64,000 nucleotides of DNA from assembly GCF_004346265.1 (NCBI RefSeq), contig NZ_SMAP01000004.1, forward strand, positions 174,056-238,055. Reading direction: 5' to 3'. Position numbers and translations under genes: made by a program. The notes beneath the pieces were generated by a model that saw nothing but the letters and a program-made list of their open reading frames with translations, made no database searches and was not told the origin of the DNA. This DNA comes from Thermomonas haemolytica. GTDB lineage: Bacteria > Pseudomonadota > Gammaproteobacteria > Xanthomonadales > Xanthomonadaceae. Positions within the stretch are counted from its first letter, which is position 1. The number at the start of each line of letters is the position of its first letter. Of this stretch, positions 45,758-55,146 are shown piece by piece.

Positions 45758-46866
45758 GCCGCGGCCTCCGCGGGCACGGCATCCAGCACCGGCACCGCGC
45801 GCGGCGGCAAGTCGCGGACCGCGGCGGCGATCGCGCGGATGTGGTCGGGCGTGGTGCCACAGCAGCCGCCGACCAGGTTCAGCAGGCCGGATTCGGCAAA
45901 GCCGCGCAGCACCGCGGCCATGTCCTCCGGGGTCTCGTCGTAGCCGCCGAACGCATTCGGCAGCCCGGCATTGGGATGGGTGCTGACGTGGGTATCGGCC
46001 ACCCGTGCCAGCACGTCGATGTGCTGGCGCAGGTCGCGCGCGCCGAGCGCGCAGTTCAGGCCGATCGCCAGCGGGCGCGCATGCCGCAGCGAATACCAGA
46101 ACGCCTCGGCGGTCTGCCCGGACAGGGTGCGCCCGGAGGCATCGGTGATGGTGCCGGACACCATCACCGGCAGCCGCGCGCCGACCTCCGCGAACACGTC
46201 ATCGATCGCGAACAGCGCGGCCTTGGCGTTGAGGGTGTCGAACACGGTTTCGACCATCAGGATGTCGGCGCCGCCTTCGACCAGGCCGCGTGCGGCCTCG
46301 CGGTAGGCCTCGGCGAGTTCGTCGAAGGTGATGGCGCGGAAGCCGGGGCGGTTAACGTCCGGCGAGAGCGAGGCGGTGCGGCTGGTGGGGCCCAGCACGC
46401 CGATCACGAAGCGCGGCCTCGACGGGTCCTGCGCTTCGATGGCGTCGCATTCGGCGCGGGCCAAGCGCGCGCCCTCGCGGTTGAGTTCGCGCACCAGGTG
46501 CTGCAGGCGGTAGTCGGCCAGCGAGACGCGGGTGGAGTTGAAGGTGTTGGTCTCGACCAGGTCGGCGCCGGCCTTGAGGTAGGCACGGTGGATGCCGCGG
46601 ATGATGTCCGGGCGGGTCAGCGACAGCAGGTCGTTGTTGCCGCGCTGGTCGTGCCCTTCGCAGCCGCAGCCGGGGCCATGGGCGTGGCCGGCGGGCGCAT
46701 ACAGGGCATCGAAGCCGGCGGCGAAGCGCTCGCCGCGGTAGTCGGCCTCGGTCAGGTCGTGGCGCTGGATCATGGTGCCCATCGCGCCGTCGATCACGAG
46801 GATGCGGCGTGCGAGCGCGTCCTGCAGCGCGGCGGCACGGACGGGGTTGAGCCAGGGCAGGGGCAT
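45754..46866 (-). CDS. metH: methionine synthase, homocysteine-binding subunit
   Basis: A 370-residue homocysteine S-methyltransferase domain, equal to the N-terminal module of E. coli MetH. The zinc ligands are C272 (GLNCALG) and C335/C336 (GGCCGTT). The N-terminal [23 protein letters not shown] block is typical. The insertion GCGCEGHD adds extra cysteines near residue 70. It is followed, with ATGA overlap, by the remainder of MetH, and preceded by the SahR-like regulator. Confidence 0.95.
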
Positions 46867-46883
46867 GCTGGGGCGTCCTCCGC

Positions 46884-47813
46884 TCACGGCTTGATGCCGG
46901 TGAGCGCGATCACTTCGAAATGGGGAGGGCGGCGCTCGCGGGTGACGGTCTCGCAATTGGCGATGGCCAGCCCGGCCTTTTCCGCGAACTTGCGCAGTTC
47001 CTTCTGGGTGAAGCCCAGGTTCACGTGGCCGTAGGCCTCCACCACGCTGCGGTGCTCGTGGCGGGCCAGGCTGGACAGCAGCAGGCGCCCGCCCGGGCGC
47101 AGCACGCGCGCGGCCTCCGCCACCGCCTGCGCGGGCTTGGTTGCATAGGTCAGGGCATGCATCAGCACCACCAGGTCGAAGCTGGCGTCCGGAAATGGCA
47201 GCGCGTGCATGTCGCCCTCGCGCACCTCGACGTTGCTGAAGCGGCGCAGGCGCTCGCTGGCCGCCGCGACCACGCGCGGGCTGGAATCCACGCACACGTA
47301 GCGGTTGGCGTGCGGGGACAGCAGTTCCGCCAGCACGCCGTCACCGGAAGCGATGTCCAGCACGTCGCCCGGCCACAGCAGCGGCAGCGCGGTGCGGGCC
47401 AGCGCCTCCCAGGTGCGACCCGGCGAGTAATGGCGTTCCATGTCGCCGGCCACGCTGTCGGCCCAGTTCTGGTCGGCCGCGCGCATCGCCAGCACCGCGG
47501 GCACGCGCTCGGCGTCCTGGCGCAGCAGGGGGTCGTCGCTGCCGGTGCGGATGGACTGCCACAGCATGCGCTGGGCCGGTTCGATCGCGGCATCGTCGAA
47601 GCGGTAATAGGCCGAGACCCCGGCGCGGCGGTCGCGCACCAGGCCGGCCTCCTTGAGCTTGGCCAGGTGGGTGGATACCCGCGGCTGCGCCAGCTGGGTG
47701 ATCGCGGACAGCTCCGCGACGGTCAGCTCCTCGCCTTCCAGCAGCGCCAGCAGGCGCACGCGGGTGGCATCGGCGAACACCTTCAGGTGCGCGGACCAGC
47801 CTTCCAGATCCAT
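46884..47813 (-). CDS. ArsR-type HTH fused to a SAM-dependent methyltransferase domain, SahR-like
   Basis: A 309-residue fusion. The winged helix (residues about 5-85, [50 protein letters not shown]) lacks the metal-binding cysteines of ArsR/SmtB. The second part is a class I methyltransferase fold (about 130-300; motif [15 protein letters not shown], then [11 protein letters not shown]). The architecture and location before metH match SahR, a proposed repressor that responds to S-adenosylhomocysteine and controls methionine-cycle genes (Novichkov and colleagues, recalled). A 26-base palindrome over its own start region is the expected operator. It is the first gene of the metH operon. Confidence 0.88.
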   Translation of the reverse strand: MDLEGWSAHLKVFADATRVRLLALLEGEELTVAELSAITQLAQPRVSTHLAKLKEAGLVRDRRAGVSAYYRFDDAAIEPAQRMLWQSIRTGSDDPLLRQDAERVPAVLAMRAADQNWADSVAGDMERHYSPGRTWEALARTALPLLWPGDVLDIASGDGVLAELLSPHANRYVCVDSSPRVVAAASERLRRFSNVEVREGDMHALPFPDASFDLVVLMHALTYATKPAQAVAEAARVLRPGGRLLLSSLARHEHRSVVEAYGHVNLGFTQKELRKFAEKAGLAIANCETVTRERRPPHFEVIALTGIKP

Positions 47814-47816
47814 AAA

Positions 47817-47842
47817 TATCTTTCCATCGCGATTTAAAGATA
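47817..47842 (-). promoter_or_regulatory. operator-like palindrome before the SahR-like gene
   Basis: TATCTTT-n2-ATCGCGAT-n2-AAAGATA is a 26-base dyad in which all positions except the two n2 pairs are symmetric. On the minus strand it ends four bases before the ATG and includes the GGAAAG that would be the ribosome-binding site. This is consistent with autorepression. Confidence 0.75.
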
Positions 47843-48042
47843 ATTATTCCGCGATGCCGCCTGCAGGTCAAGCCGGGCCGTCGTGGCGGCGGCGCGCGGC
47901 GATGACGGCGGCGAGGGGCGGCGGATCGCCCGGCGCGCGATCGGAATGCGCGGCGCGCGGCGCCTGCATCGGCGTTTCGCACGGGGTCGCCTGCGAAGCG
48001 CCGGACGCCGCCGCATGGCTGGGGTTCGCCGCGGCGCGGGGC

Positions 48043-48048
48043 TACAAT
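48043..48048 (+). promoter_or_regulatory. -10 box TACAAT before the acyl-CoA dehydrogenase gene
   Basis: GGCTACAATGCC, the same context as the yciI box, lies 35 bases before the GTG start. No -35 hexamer is evident. The 229 bases between the SahR-like gene's start and this box show no other gene. Confidence 0.5.
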
Positions 48049-48083
48049 GCCGCATCTTCGGAGACACGCATAGAGAGGCGCTC

Positions 48084-49232
48084 GTGGATTTCGGCTTCAG
48101 CGAAGAACAATTGATGATCCAGGACGTGGCGAGGCGGATCGCGCGCGAGAAGATCGCGCCCAGCGCCGAGCACCACGACCGCAGCGGCGAATTCCCGCTG
48201 GAGAACATTCGCGCCCTGGGCGAGAACGGCCTGATGGGCATCGAGGTGCCGGTCGAATACGGCGGCGCCGGGATGGATCCGATCAGCTACGTGCTGGCGA
48301 TGATCGAGATCGCCGCGGCCGACGCCGCCCACAGCACGATTGTTTCCGTCAACAACTCGCTGTTCTGCAACGGCATCCTCACCTTCGGCACCGAGGCGCA
48401 GAAGCAGAAGTACGTGCGCGCGATCGCCGAAGGACGCGAGATCGGCGCGTTCGCGCTGACCGAGCCGCAATCGGGTTCGGATGCCACCGCGATGCGCTGC
48501 CGCGCGGTGAAGCAGGCCGACGGCCGCTTCGTGGTCAACGGCAAGAAGAGCTGGATCACCTCCGGCCCGGTCGCCAAGTACATCGTGCTGTTCGCGATGA
48601 CCGAGCCCGAGAAGGGCGCGCGCGGCATCACCGCGTTCATGATCGACACCGAACGCGCCGGCTTCCACCGCGGCAAGACCGAGCCGAAGCTGGGCATCCG
48701 CGCCTCCGCCACCTGCGAGATCGAGTTCACCGACTACGTGGTGGAAGCCGACGAGGTGCTGGGCGAGGAAGGGCAGGGCTTCAAGATCGCGATGGGCGTG
48801 CTGGACGCCGGCCGCATCGGCATCGCCAGCCAGGCCATCGGCATCGCCCGCGCCGCGTACGAGGCCACCCTGGCCTACGTCAAGGATCGCAAGGCCTTCG
48901 GCCAGCCGATCGGCGCCTTCCAGATGACCCAGGCCAAGATCGCCGACATGAAGTGCAAGCTGGACGCGGCCATGCTGCTGACGCTGCGCGCGGCGTGGCT
49001 GAAGGGGCAGGGCCAGCGCTTCACCACCGAGGCCTCGGTGGCCAAGCTGACGGCATCGGAGGCGGCGATGTGGATCACCCACCAGGCGCTGCAGATCCAT
49101 GGCGGCATGGGCTATTCCAAGGAAATGCCGATCGAGCGCTATTTCCGCGATGCCAAGATCACCGAGATCTACGAAGGCACCAGCGAGATCCAGCGGCTGG
49201 TGATCGCCCGCAACGAAACCGGGCTGCGCTGA
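48084..49232 (+). CDS. acyl-CoA dehydrogenase, short/branched-chain type
   Basis: A 382-residue FAD-dependent acyl-CoA dehydrogenase. FAD and substrate blocks are FALTEPQSGSDATAMRCRAV, GKKSWITSG and QIHGGMGYSKEMPIERYFRDAKITEIYEGTSEIQ, which contains the catalytic Glu of the short-chain/short-branched group (YEGTSE). Its closest functional class is butyryl-, isobutyryl- or 2-methylbutyryl-CoA dehydrogenase; the substrate is not decided here. A GTG start at 48084 (codon read as Met in MDFGFSEEQ) is chosen because homologues begin there and AGAGAGG lies upstream. Confidence 0.93.
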   Translation: MDFGFSEEQLMIQDVARRIAREKIAPSAEHHDRSGEFPLENIRALGENGLMGIEVPVEYGGAGMDPISYVLAMIEIAAADAAHSTIVSVNNSLFCNGILTFGTEAQKQKYVRAIAEGREIGAFALTEPQSGSDATAMRCRAVKQADGRFVVNGKKSWITSGPVAKYIVLFAMTEPEKGARGITAFMIDTERAGFHRGKTEPKLGIRASATCEIEFTDYVVEADEVLGEEGQGFKIAMGVLDAGRIGIASQAIGIARAAYEATLAYVKDRKAFGQPIGAFQMTQAKIADMKCKLDAAMLLTLRAAWLKGQGQRFTTEASVAKLTASEAAMWITHQALQIHGGMGYSKEMPIERYFRDAKITEIYEGTSEIQRLVIARNETGLR

Positions 49233-49244
49233 GCACGCCTCCCG

Positions 49245-49267
49245 ACGGCCGCGCCTTGCGCGGCCGT
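49245..49267 (+). terminator. terminator after the acyl-CoA dehydrogenase gene
   Basis: ACGGCCGCGC and GCGCGGCCGT form a perfect 10-bp stem with a CTT loop, followed by TTCCCTTG. It lies 12 bases after the stop. The T-tract is poor. Confidence 0.6.
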
Positions 49268-49290
49268 TTCCCTTGTAAGGTTCCCATTCG

Positions 49291-52200
49291 ATGAAAACCT
49301 CCGTCGCACCTTCCGAAAGCGCCGATCTCACCCCCATCCTCGATGCCCTGGCCAAGCGCGTGGGCAAGGCCGGCCGCGCCGAGGCGCAAGCCTTCGCCGC
49401 CGCGTTCTACCGGCGTATGGACGCCGAGGAATTCGCCAGCCGCAGCGCCGCCGGCTGGGCCGAGCTGGCCGCCGACATGCTGGAGTTCGCGCGCAGCCGC
49501 AAGCGCGGCAAGGCCAATGTGCGTCTGTTCAATCCTGCCGATTCGGCCCATACCGTGTTGCAGATCGTCAACGACGACATGCCGTTTCTGGTCGATTCGG
49601 TGACGATGGCGCTGGCCGAGGCCGGCATCGGCGTACACGTGCTGGGGCACCCGGTGATCCGCATGCAGCGCGACAAGGCCGGCAAGCTGCTGGCGGTCGG
49701 CGAGGGCGAGCCGGAATCGCTGATGCACCTGGAGATCGACCGCCAGCCGCACGCGGCGATCGCGCCGCTGAAGGCCCGCATCACGCAGGTCCTGGGCGAC
49801 GTGCGCGCGATCGTCTCCGACTGGCAGCAGATGCGTTCGAAGATGCAGGGGATCGCGGACGATCTCTCCACCCGCCGCCTGCCCGTGAACGAAGCCGGCC
49901 GCCACGAGGCGCAGGAGTTTCTGCGCTGGGCGGCCGACGACCATTTCACCTTCTTCGGCTACCGCGAATATCGGATCGAGAAGCGCGGCAAGGACGAGGT
50001 GCTGGCGGCGGTGCCGGGCAGCGGGCTGGGCCTGCTGCGCGGCGAGGACGACAGCAAGCCGCGGCCGCTGAAGTCGCTGGCGGCGCACTACATGCCGCAG
50101 TCCGGTGCGGTGGATGCGCTGATCCTGACCAAGACCAACGCGCGTTCCACCATCCACCGCCCCGGCTACATGGACTACATCGGCGTGCTGGAGTTCGACG
50201 CCAAGGGCCGCGCGGTGGCCGAGCAGCGCTTCCTCGGCCTGTACACCTCCAGCGCTTACACCCGCCGCCCGTGGGATATCCCGCTGGTGCGCGAGCGCTA
50301 CGCCTATGTGATGGAGAAATCGGGGCTGGACCCTAACAGCCACAGCGGCAAGGCCCTGCGCCACATCCTGGAGACCCTGCCGCGCGACGAACTGTTCCAG
50401 TCGGGAGAAGAAGAGCTGCTCCGCACCTGCATGGGCATCCTCGGCCTGCAGGAACGCGTGCGCAGCAAGCTGTTCCTGCGCCGCGACCGCTACGGCCGCT
50501 ACTACTCCGCCCTGGCCTACGTGCCGCGCGACCGCATGAGCACCCAGGTGCGCCAGCGGATCGAGTCGATGCTGATGGAAGCCCTGGGCGGCGAGCGGGT
50601 GGATACCAACGTGCAGATCGGCGATTCGCCGCTGGCGCAGCTGCACATCATGGTGCGCCAGCGCGCCGGCGAGGACGCGGTGCAGGTGGACATGGCCGCG
50701 CTGGAGGCCGGCCTGGCCGACATCGTGCGCGACTGGCGCGACGAGCTGCGCGAGCAGCTGGTGGCAAAGGAGGGCGAGGAGGCCGGTCTCAAGCTCGCGG
50801 CCCGCTACGGCGGCGCGCTGCCGGCCGGCTACATCGAGGAGGTCAGCCCGCAGGTGGCGGCCGACGACGTGCGCCAGATCGCCGGCCTGCACCAGCCCGG
50901 CGACATGTGCCTGAAACTCTACCGCACCCCGGCTCCGCAGCACGAGCGCCTGCGTTTCAAGGTGTTCCGCTATGCCACCCCGCTGGTGCTGTCGGACGTG
51001 ATGCCGGTGCTGGAGAACATGGGCCTGAAGGTGCTGTCCGAGCGCCTGTTCGAGGTCGAGGTGGGCCACGAGTCCGTGTTCATCCAGGACTTCGAGGTGA
51101 TCAGCCAGCAGGACCAGGTCGGCTTCGAGGCGCTGGACGTGGAGGCCGTGCGCGAGGCGTTCGAGACCGCGTTCGAGCAGGTCCTGCGCGGCAATTCCGA
51201 GAACGACGGCTTCAACCGCCTGGTGCTGCTGGCCAAGTTGGACTGGCGCCAGGTCTCGGTGCTGCGCGCGTACTGCAAGTACCTGCTGCAGATCGGGGTG
51301 CCGTTCTCGCAGAACTACATGGAAGCCACCCTGGCGCGCTATCCGCTGCTGGCGCGGCTGCTGGTGGAGCTGTTCGAGGCCCGCTTCCACCCCGGCACCG
51401 GCAAGGAGAGCCGCGCCGAGATCGAGCAGGGCATGGCCCGCCTGCAGGCGCAGCTGCGCGCGCTCGCGCTCGGCGACGAGGCCACCGTGGCCGCGCTGCA
51501 GCCGCTGGTGGAGGCCCGCGGCAGCGACCGCGCGCGCCAGGAGGAAGCCGCGCGTGGCGCCCTGCTGGGGCTGCTGGACCGGGTGTCCAGCCTCGACGAG
51601 GACCGCATCGTGCGCAGCTTCATGGGCGTGATCGACGCCACCCTGCGCACCAGTTTCTACATCCAGTATCCGCACGGCCTGCGCAAGGATGGCGGCCCGG
51701 CGGACTACGTCAGCTTCAAGCTGGATTCCTCGCGCGTGCCCGACCTGCCCAAGCCGCGCCCGTACCGCGAGATCTGGGTGTGCGGCCCGCGGGTGGAAGG
51801 CATCCACCTGCGCTTCGGGCCGGTGGCGCGCGGCGGCCTCCGCTGGTCCGACCGCCGCGAGGACTTCCGCACCGAGGTGCTGGGCCTGGTCAAGGCGCAG
51901 ATGGTGAAGAACACCGTGATCGTTCCGGTCGGCAGCAAGGGCGGCTTTTTCTGCAAGCAGGCACCGGACCCGGCGCAGGACCGCGACGCCTGGTTCAACG
52001 AGGGCGTGGCCTGCTACAAGCGCTTCATCAACGGCCTGCTGGACATCACCGACAACCTGTCCGCCGACGGCAAGGTGCTGGCCCCGGCCGGGGTGGTGCG
52101 CCACGACGGCGACGATCCTTACCTGGTGGTGGCGGCCGACAAGGGCACCGCGACCTTCTCCGACATCGCCAACGGCATCGCCCAGGCGCACGGCTTCTGG

Positions 52201-54231
52201 CTGGACGACGCGTTCGCTTCCGGCGGCTCGGTCGGCTACGACCACAAGGGCATGGGCATCACCGCGCGCGGCGCGTGGGAGTCGGTGAAGCGCCATTTCC
52301 GCGCGCTCGGCCGCGATTGCCAGAGCGAGGACTTCACCGTGGTCGGGATCGGCGACATGTCCGGCGACGTGTTCGGCAACGGCATGCTGCTGTCCCGGCA
52401 CATCAAGCTGGTGTGCGCCTTCGACCACCGCCACATCTTCCTCGACCCGAACCCCGACCCGGCGGTTTCCTTCAAGGAGCGCGAGCGCCTGTTCAAGCTG
52501 CCGCGCTCCAGCTGGGCGGATTACGACGCCAAGCTGATCAGCAAGGGCGGCGGCGTCCATCCGCGCTCGGCCAAGGCGATCGAGATCACCCCGCAGGTGC
52601 GCGAGGCGCTGGGGCTGGACCCGGCGGTGAAGTCGATGACCCCGACCGAGCTCATCAGCGCGGCCCTGCGTGCGCCGGTGGACCTGCTGTGGAACGGCGG
52701 CATCGGCACCTACGTCAAGGCCAGCGGCGAGAACAACGCCGACGTCGGCGACCGTGCCAACAACGCGCTGCGCGTCAACGGCGCCGACCTGCGCTGCAAG
52801 GTGGTGGGCGAGGGCGGCAACCTCGGCATGACCCAGCTCGGCCGCATCGAGGCCGCGCAGGCGGGGGTGCTGCTGAATACCGACTTCATCGACAACTCGG
52901 CCGGCGTGGACACCTCCGACCACGAGGTGAACATCAAGATCCTGCTCAACGGCGAGGTGCAGAAGAAGCGGCTGACCCTGGCCGCGCGCAACAAGCTGCT
53001 GGCGGCGATGACCGACGAAGTGGCGCAGCTGGTGCTGAACGACAACTACCGGCAGAACCAGGCGCTGACCCTGATGGAGCGGATGAGCGCCTCGCGCCTC
53101 GGCTCGAAGATGCACTTCATCCGCACCCTCGAGGCGCAGGGCCTGCTGGACCGCCAGATCGAGTTCCTGCCCAGCGACGCCGAGATCGCCGAGCGCAAGC
53201 TGCGCGGCCAGGGCCTGACCCGGCCCGAGCTTTGCATCCTGCTGTCCTACGCCAAGCTGGTGGCCTACCCGCAGCTGCTGGAATCGGACGTTCCGGAAGA
53301 TCCGTACCTGTCGAAGGAGCTGGTGCGCTACTTCCCCGAGCCGCTGCAGAAGAAGTACGCCAAGGCAATGGAGAACCACCGCCTGAAGCGCGAGATCATT
53401 GCGACGGCGGTCACCAACTCCACCATCAACCGGATGGGCTCGACCTTCCTGATGCGCATGCAGGAGGACAGCGGGCGCAGCATCGGCGAGATCGCGCGCG
53501 CCTATACCATCACCCGCGAGACCCTGGATGCGCGCGATCTGTGGGCGCAGATCGACGCGCTCGATGGCAAGGTGGCCGAACCGGTGCAGATCGATGCCCT
53601 GCAGGTGATCTGGGAGCTGCAGCGTAGCTTCACCCGCTGGCTGCTGTCGCGCCCGGGCGCGGTGCCGGCGATCGCCACCGCGGTGGAGCGCTACCACGAC
53701 GGCTTCCGCGACATCCGCGCGGGCGAGGGCATCCTGCCGCCGTCGCAGCGCCCGCGCTACGAAGCCAGCCGCCAGGAGTGGCGGGCCAAGGGCCTGCCGG
53801 CGAAGCTGGCCGACCAGCTGGCGGCGTTGCCCTACCTCGAGGCCAGCCCGGACGTGATCGAGCTGGCGCGCGAGCGCAAGCTGCGTCCGGTGGAGGTTGC
53901 CAAGGTCTATTTCCGCCTGGCCGATGCTCTGCATGCGCCGTGGCTGCGCGAGCAGATCGAGGCGCTGAAGGTGGAGGGGCGCTGGCATGCGGTCGCGCGC
54001 GGCGTGCTGCGCGACGAGCTGTTCGCGCAGCTGCGCACGCTCACCGGCCAGGTGCTGGCGATGCCCGGCAAGGACGCGGATGCCAAGGTGCAGGCGTGGC
54101 TGGGGCGCGACGATGCCTCGCTGCGCTTCACCCTGGCGATGCTGGCCGAGCTGGCGGCGCAGAAGAGCGTGGACTACCCCACCGCCTCGGTGGCGGTGCA
54201 GCGGGTGGCGCAGCTGGCCCAGCGCGGCTGA
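49291..54231 (+). CDS. gdhB: NAD-specific glutamate dehydrogenase, large (L-180 type)
   Basis: A 1646-residue NAD-dependent glutamate dehydrogenase that deaminates glutamate to 2-oxoglutarate. Of the expected about 180 kDa size, it has an N-terminal regulatory region (about 1-720 including ACT-like parts) and a catalytic core (about 730-1220) with RGGLRWSDRREDFRTEVLGLVKAQ and VPVGSKGGF (K883 in the dinucleotide/glutamate site), followed by a helical C-terminal region. The family occurs in Pseudomonas, Caulobacter and xanthomonads. The product feeds the 2-oxoglutarate dehydrogenase encoded at 23.4-29.1 kb. The gene symbol follows Pseudomonas usage. It is monocistronic with a hairpin behind it. 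Confidence 0.95.
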   Translation: MKTSVAPSESADLTPILDALAKRVGKAGRAEAQAFAAAFYRRMDAEEFASRSAAGWAELAADMLEFARSRKRGKANVRLFNPADSAHTVLQIVNDDMPFLVDSVTMALAEAGIGVHVLGHPVIRMQRDKAGKLLAVGEGEPESLMHLEIDRQPHAAIAPLKARITQVLGDVRAIVSDWQQMRSKMQGIADDLSTRRLPVNEAGRHEAQEFLRWAADDHFTFFGYREYRIEKRGKDEVLAAVPGSGLGLLRGEDDSKPRPLKSLAAHYMPQSGAVDALILTKTNARSTIHRPGYMDYIGVLEFDAKGRAVAEQRFLGLYTSSAYTRRPWDIPLVRERYAYVMEKSGLDPNSHSGKALRHILETLPRDELFQSGEEELLRTCMGILGLQERVRSKLFLRRDRYGRYYSALAYVPRDRMSTQVRQRIESMLMEALGGERVDTNVQIGDSPLAQLHIMVRQRAGEDAVQVDMAALEAGLADIVRDWRDELREQLVAKEGEEAGLKLAARYGGALPAGYIEEVSPQVAADDVRQIAGLHQPGDMCLKLYRTPAPQHERLRFKVFRYATPLVLSDVMPVLENMGLKVLSERLFEVEVGHESVFIQDFEVISQQDQVGFEALDVEAVREAFETAFEQVLRGNSENDGFNRLVLLAKLDWRQVSVLRAYCKYLLQIGVPFSQNYMEATLARYPLLARLLVELFEARFHPGTGKESRAEIEQGMARLQAQLRALALGDEATVAALQPLVEARGSDRARQEEAARGALLGLLDRVSSLDEDRIVRSFMGVIDATLRTSFYIQYPHGLRKDGGPADYVSFKLDSSRVPDLPKPRPYREIWVCGPRVEGIHLRFGPVARGGLRWSDRREDFRTEVLGLVKAQMVKNTVIVPVGSKGGFFCKQAPDPAQDRDAWFNEGVACYKRFINGLLDITDNLSADGKVLAPAGVVRHDGDDPYLVVAADKGTATFSDIANGIAQAHGFWLDDAFASGGSVGYDHKGMGITARGAWESVKRHFRALGRDCQSEDFTVVGIGDMSGDVFGNGMLLSRHIKLVCAFDHRHIFLDPNPDPAVSFKERERLFKLPRSSWADYDAKLISKGGGVHPRSAKAIEITPQVREALGLDPAVKSMTPTELISAALRAPVDLLWNGGIGTYVKASGENNADVGDRANNALRVNGADLRCKVVGEGGNLGMTQLGRIEAAQAGVLLNTDFIDNSAGVDTSDHEVNIKILLNGEVQKKRLTLAARNKLLAAMTDEVAQLVLNDNYRQNQALTLMERMSASRLGSKMHFIRTLEAQGLLDRQIEFLPSDAEIAERKLRGQGLTRPELCILLSYAKLVAYPQLLESDVPEDPYLSKELVRYFPEPLQKKYAKAMENHRLKREIIATAVTNSTINRMGSTFLMRMQEDSGRSIGEIARAYTITRETLDARDLWAQIDALDGKVAEPVQIDALQVIWELQRSFTRWLLSRPGAVPAIATAVERYHDGFRDIRAGEGILPPSQRPRYEASRQEWRAKGLPAKLADQLAALPYLEASPDVIELARERKLRPVEVAKVYFRLADALHAPWLREQIEALKVEGRWHAVARGVLRDELFAQLRTLTGQVLAMPGKDADAKVQAWLGRDDASLRFTLAMLAELAAQKSVDYPTASVAVQRVAQLAQRG

Positions 54232-54253
54232 ATCAGCGCTGCGGCCGTGGCCA

Positions 54254-54285
54254 GCGAAGGGCGTCCCGAACGGGGCGCCCTTCGC
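54254..54285 (+). terminator. terminator hairpin after gdhB
   Basis: GCGAAGGGCGTCCC pairs with GGGGCGCCCTTCGC (one T-G pair) around GAAC; GTTTG follows. It starts 23 bases after the stop. The stem is strong but the T-tract short. Confidence 0.6.
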
Positions 54286-54339
54286 GTTTGCGGGCCTGAG
54301 GCGGGTTTCCGCTGTGCGCCACCGGTCACGGCCTCTTGC

Positions 54340-54345
54340 TATCCT
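54340..54345 (+). promoter_or_regulatory. -10-like TATCCT six bases before the nadK start
   Basis: TATCCT is followed by six bases and the ATG, with no Shine-Dalgarno. If used, the transcript would start at the start codon, as proposed also for mtnA. Confidence 0.4.
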
Positions 54346-54351
54346 CGCGGC

Positions 54352-55122
54352 ATGACCGCCCCGCGCCTCGCCCTGCTTGCCAGCCCCGCCATCGAGGCGC
54401 AGGCCGCGCTTGCCCAGCTGGAACGCGAGTTTGGCGCGCATCCGCCGGCGGAGGCCGACGTGATCGTGGCCCTCGGCGGCGATGGCTTCATGCTGCAGAC
54501 CCTGCATCGCCACGGCGCGCTGGGACGGCCGGTGTACGGAATGAAGCTGGGCACGGTGGGCTTCCTGATGAACCAGTACCGCCCCGGCGATGACCTGCTG
54601 GCGCGGATCGCGGCGGCAGAGCCGGCGGTGCTGCACCCGCTGGAGATGCGCGCCCAGACCGAATCCGGGGCCAGCGTCGAGTCGCTGGCCTACAACGAAG
54701 TCTCGCTGCTGCGCCAGACCCGCCAGGCTGCGCACATCCGCATCGCGCTCAATGGCGAAGTGCGCCTGGACGAGCTGATCTGCGACGGAGTGATGCTGGC
54801 CACCCCGGCCGGCAGCACCGCCTACAACTTCTCCGCGCACGGCCCGATCCTGCCGCTCGGGGCCAACGTGATGGCGTTGACCCCGATCGCCCCGTTCCGG
54901 CCGCGGCGCTGGCGCGGCGCGGTGCTCAAGGCGGGCACCGAGGTGCGCTTCACGGTGCGCGATCCGCTCAAGCGGCCGGTCAGCGCCACCGCCGATTCGC
55001 ACGAGGTGCGCGACGTCACCGAGGTGCTGGTGCGCGAATCCCGCGACCGCCACGTCACCCTGCTGTTCGACCCCGAGCACAACCTGGAAGAGCGCATCCT
55101 GATCGAGCAGTTCACCGTCTAG
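54352..55122 (+). CDS. nadK: NAD kinase
   Basis: A 256-residue NAD+ kinase making NADP+. The phosphate-binding GGDG motif is at residues 42-45 ([15 protein letters not shown]), followed by [13 protein letters not shown] and the NE/D and conserved AGSTAYN block ([22 protein letters not shown]). It is shorter at the N-terminus than E. coli NadK, as in other xanthomonads. A 24-base gap leads to the GGDEF-EAL gene, so the two may be co-transcribed. Confidence 0.95.
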   Translation: MTAPRLALLASPAIEAQAALAQLEREFGAHPPAEADVIVALGGDGFMLQTLHRHGALGRPVYGMKLGTVGFLMNQYRPGDDLLARIAAAEPAVLHPLEMRAQTESGASVESLAYNEVSLLRQTRQAAHIRIALNGEVRLDELICDGVMLATPAGSTAYNFSAHGPILPLGANVMALTPIAPFRPRRWRGAVLKAGTEVRFTVRDPLKRPVSATADSHEVRDVTEVLVRESRDRHVTLLFDPEHNLEERILIEQFTV

Positions 55123-55146
55123 CCCTGTCCTCCGAGCGGAGCCTGC

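Noticed and set aside
46867-46883. SAH or cobalamin riboswitch before metH
   Set aside because: Only 17 bases separate the regulator from metH, and the region before the regulator is occupied by the DNA palindrome; no riboswitch core was recognised.
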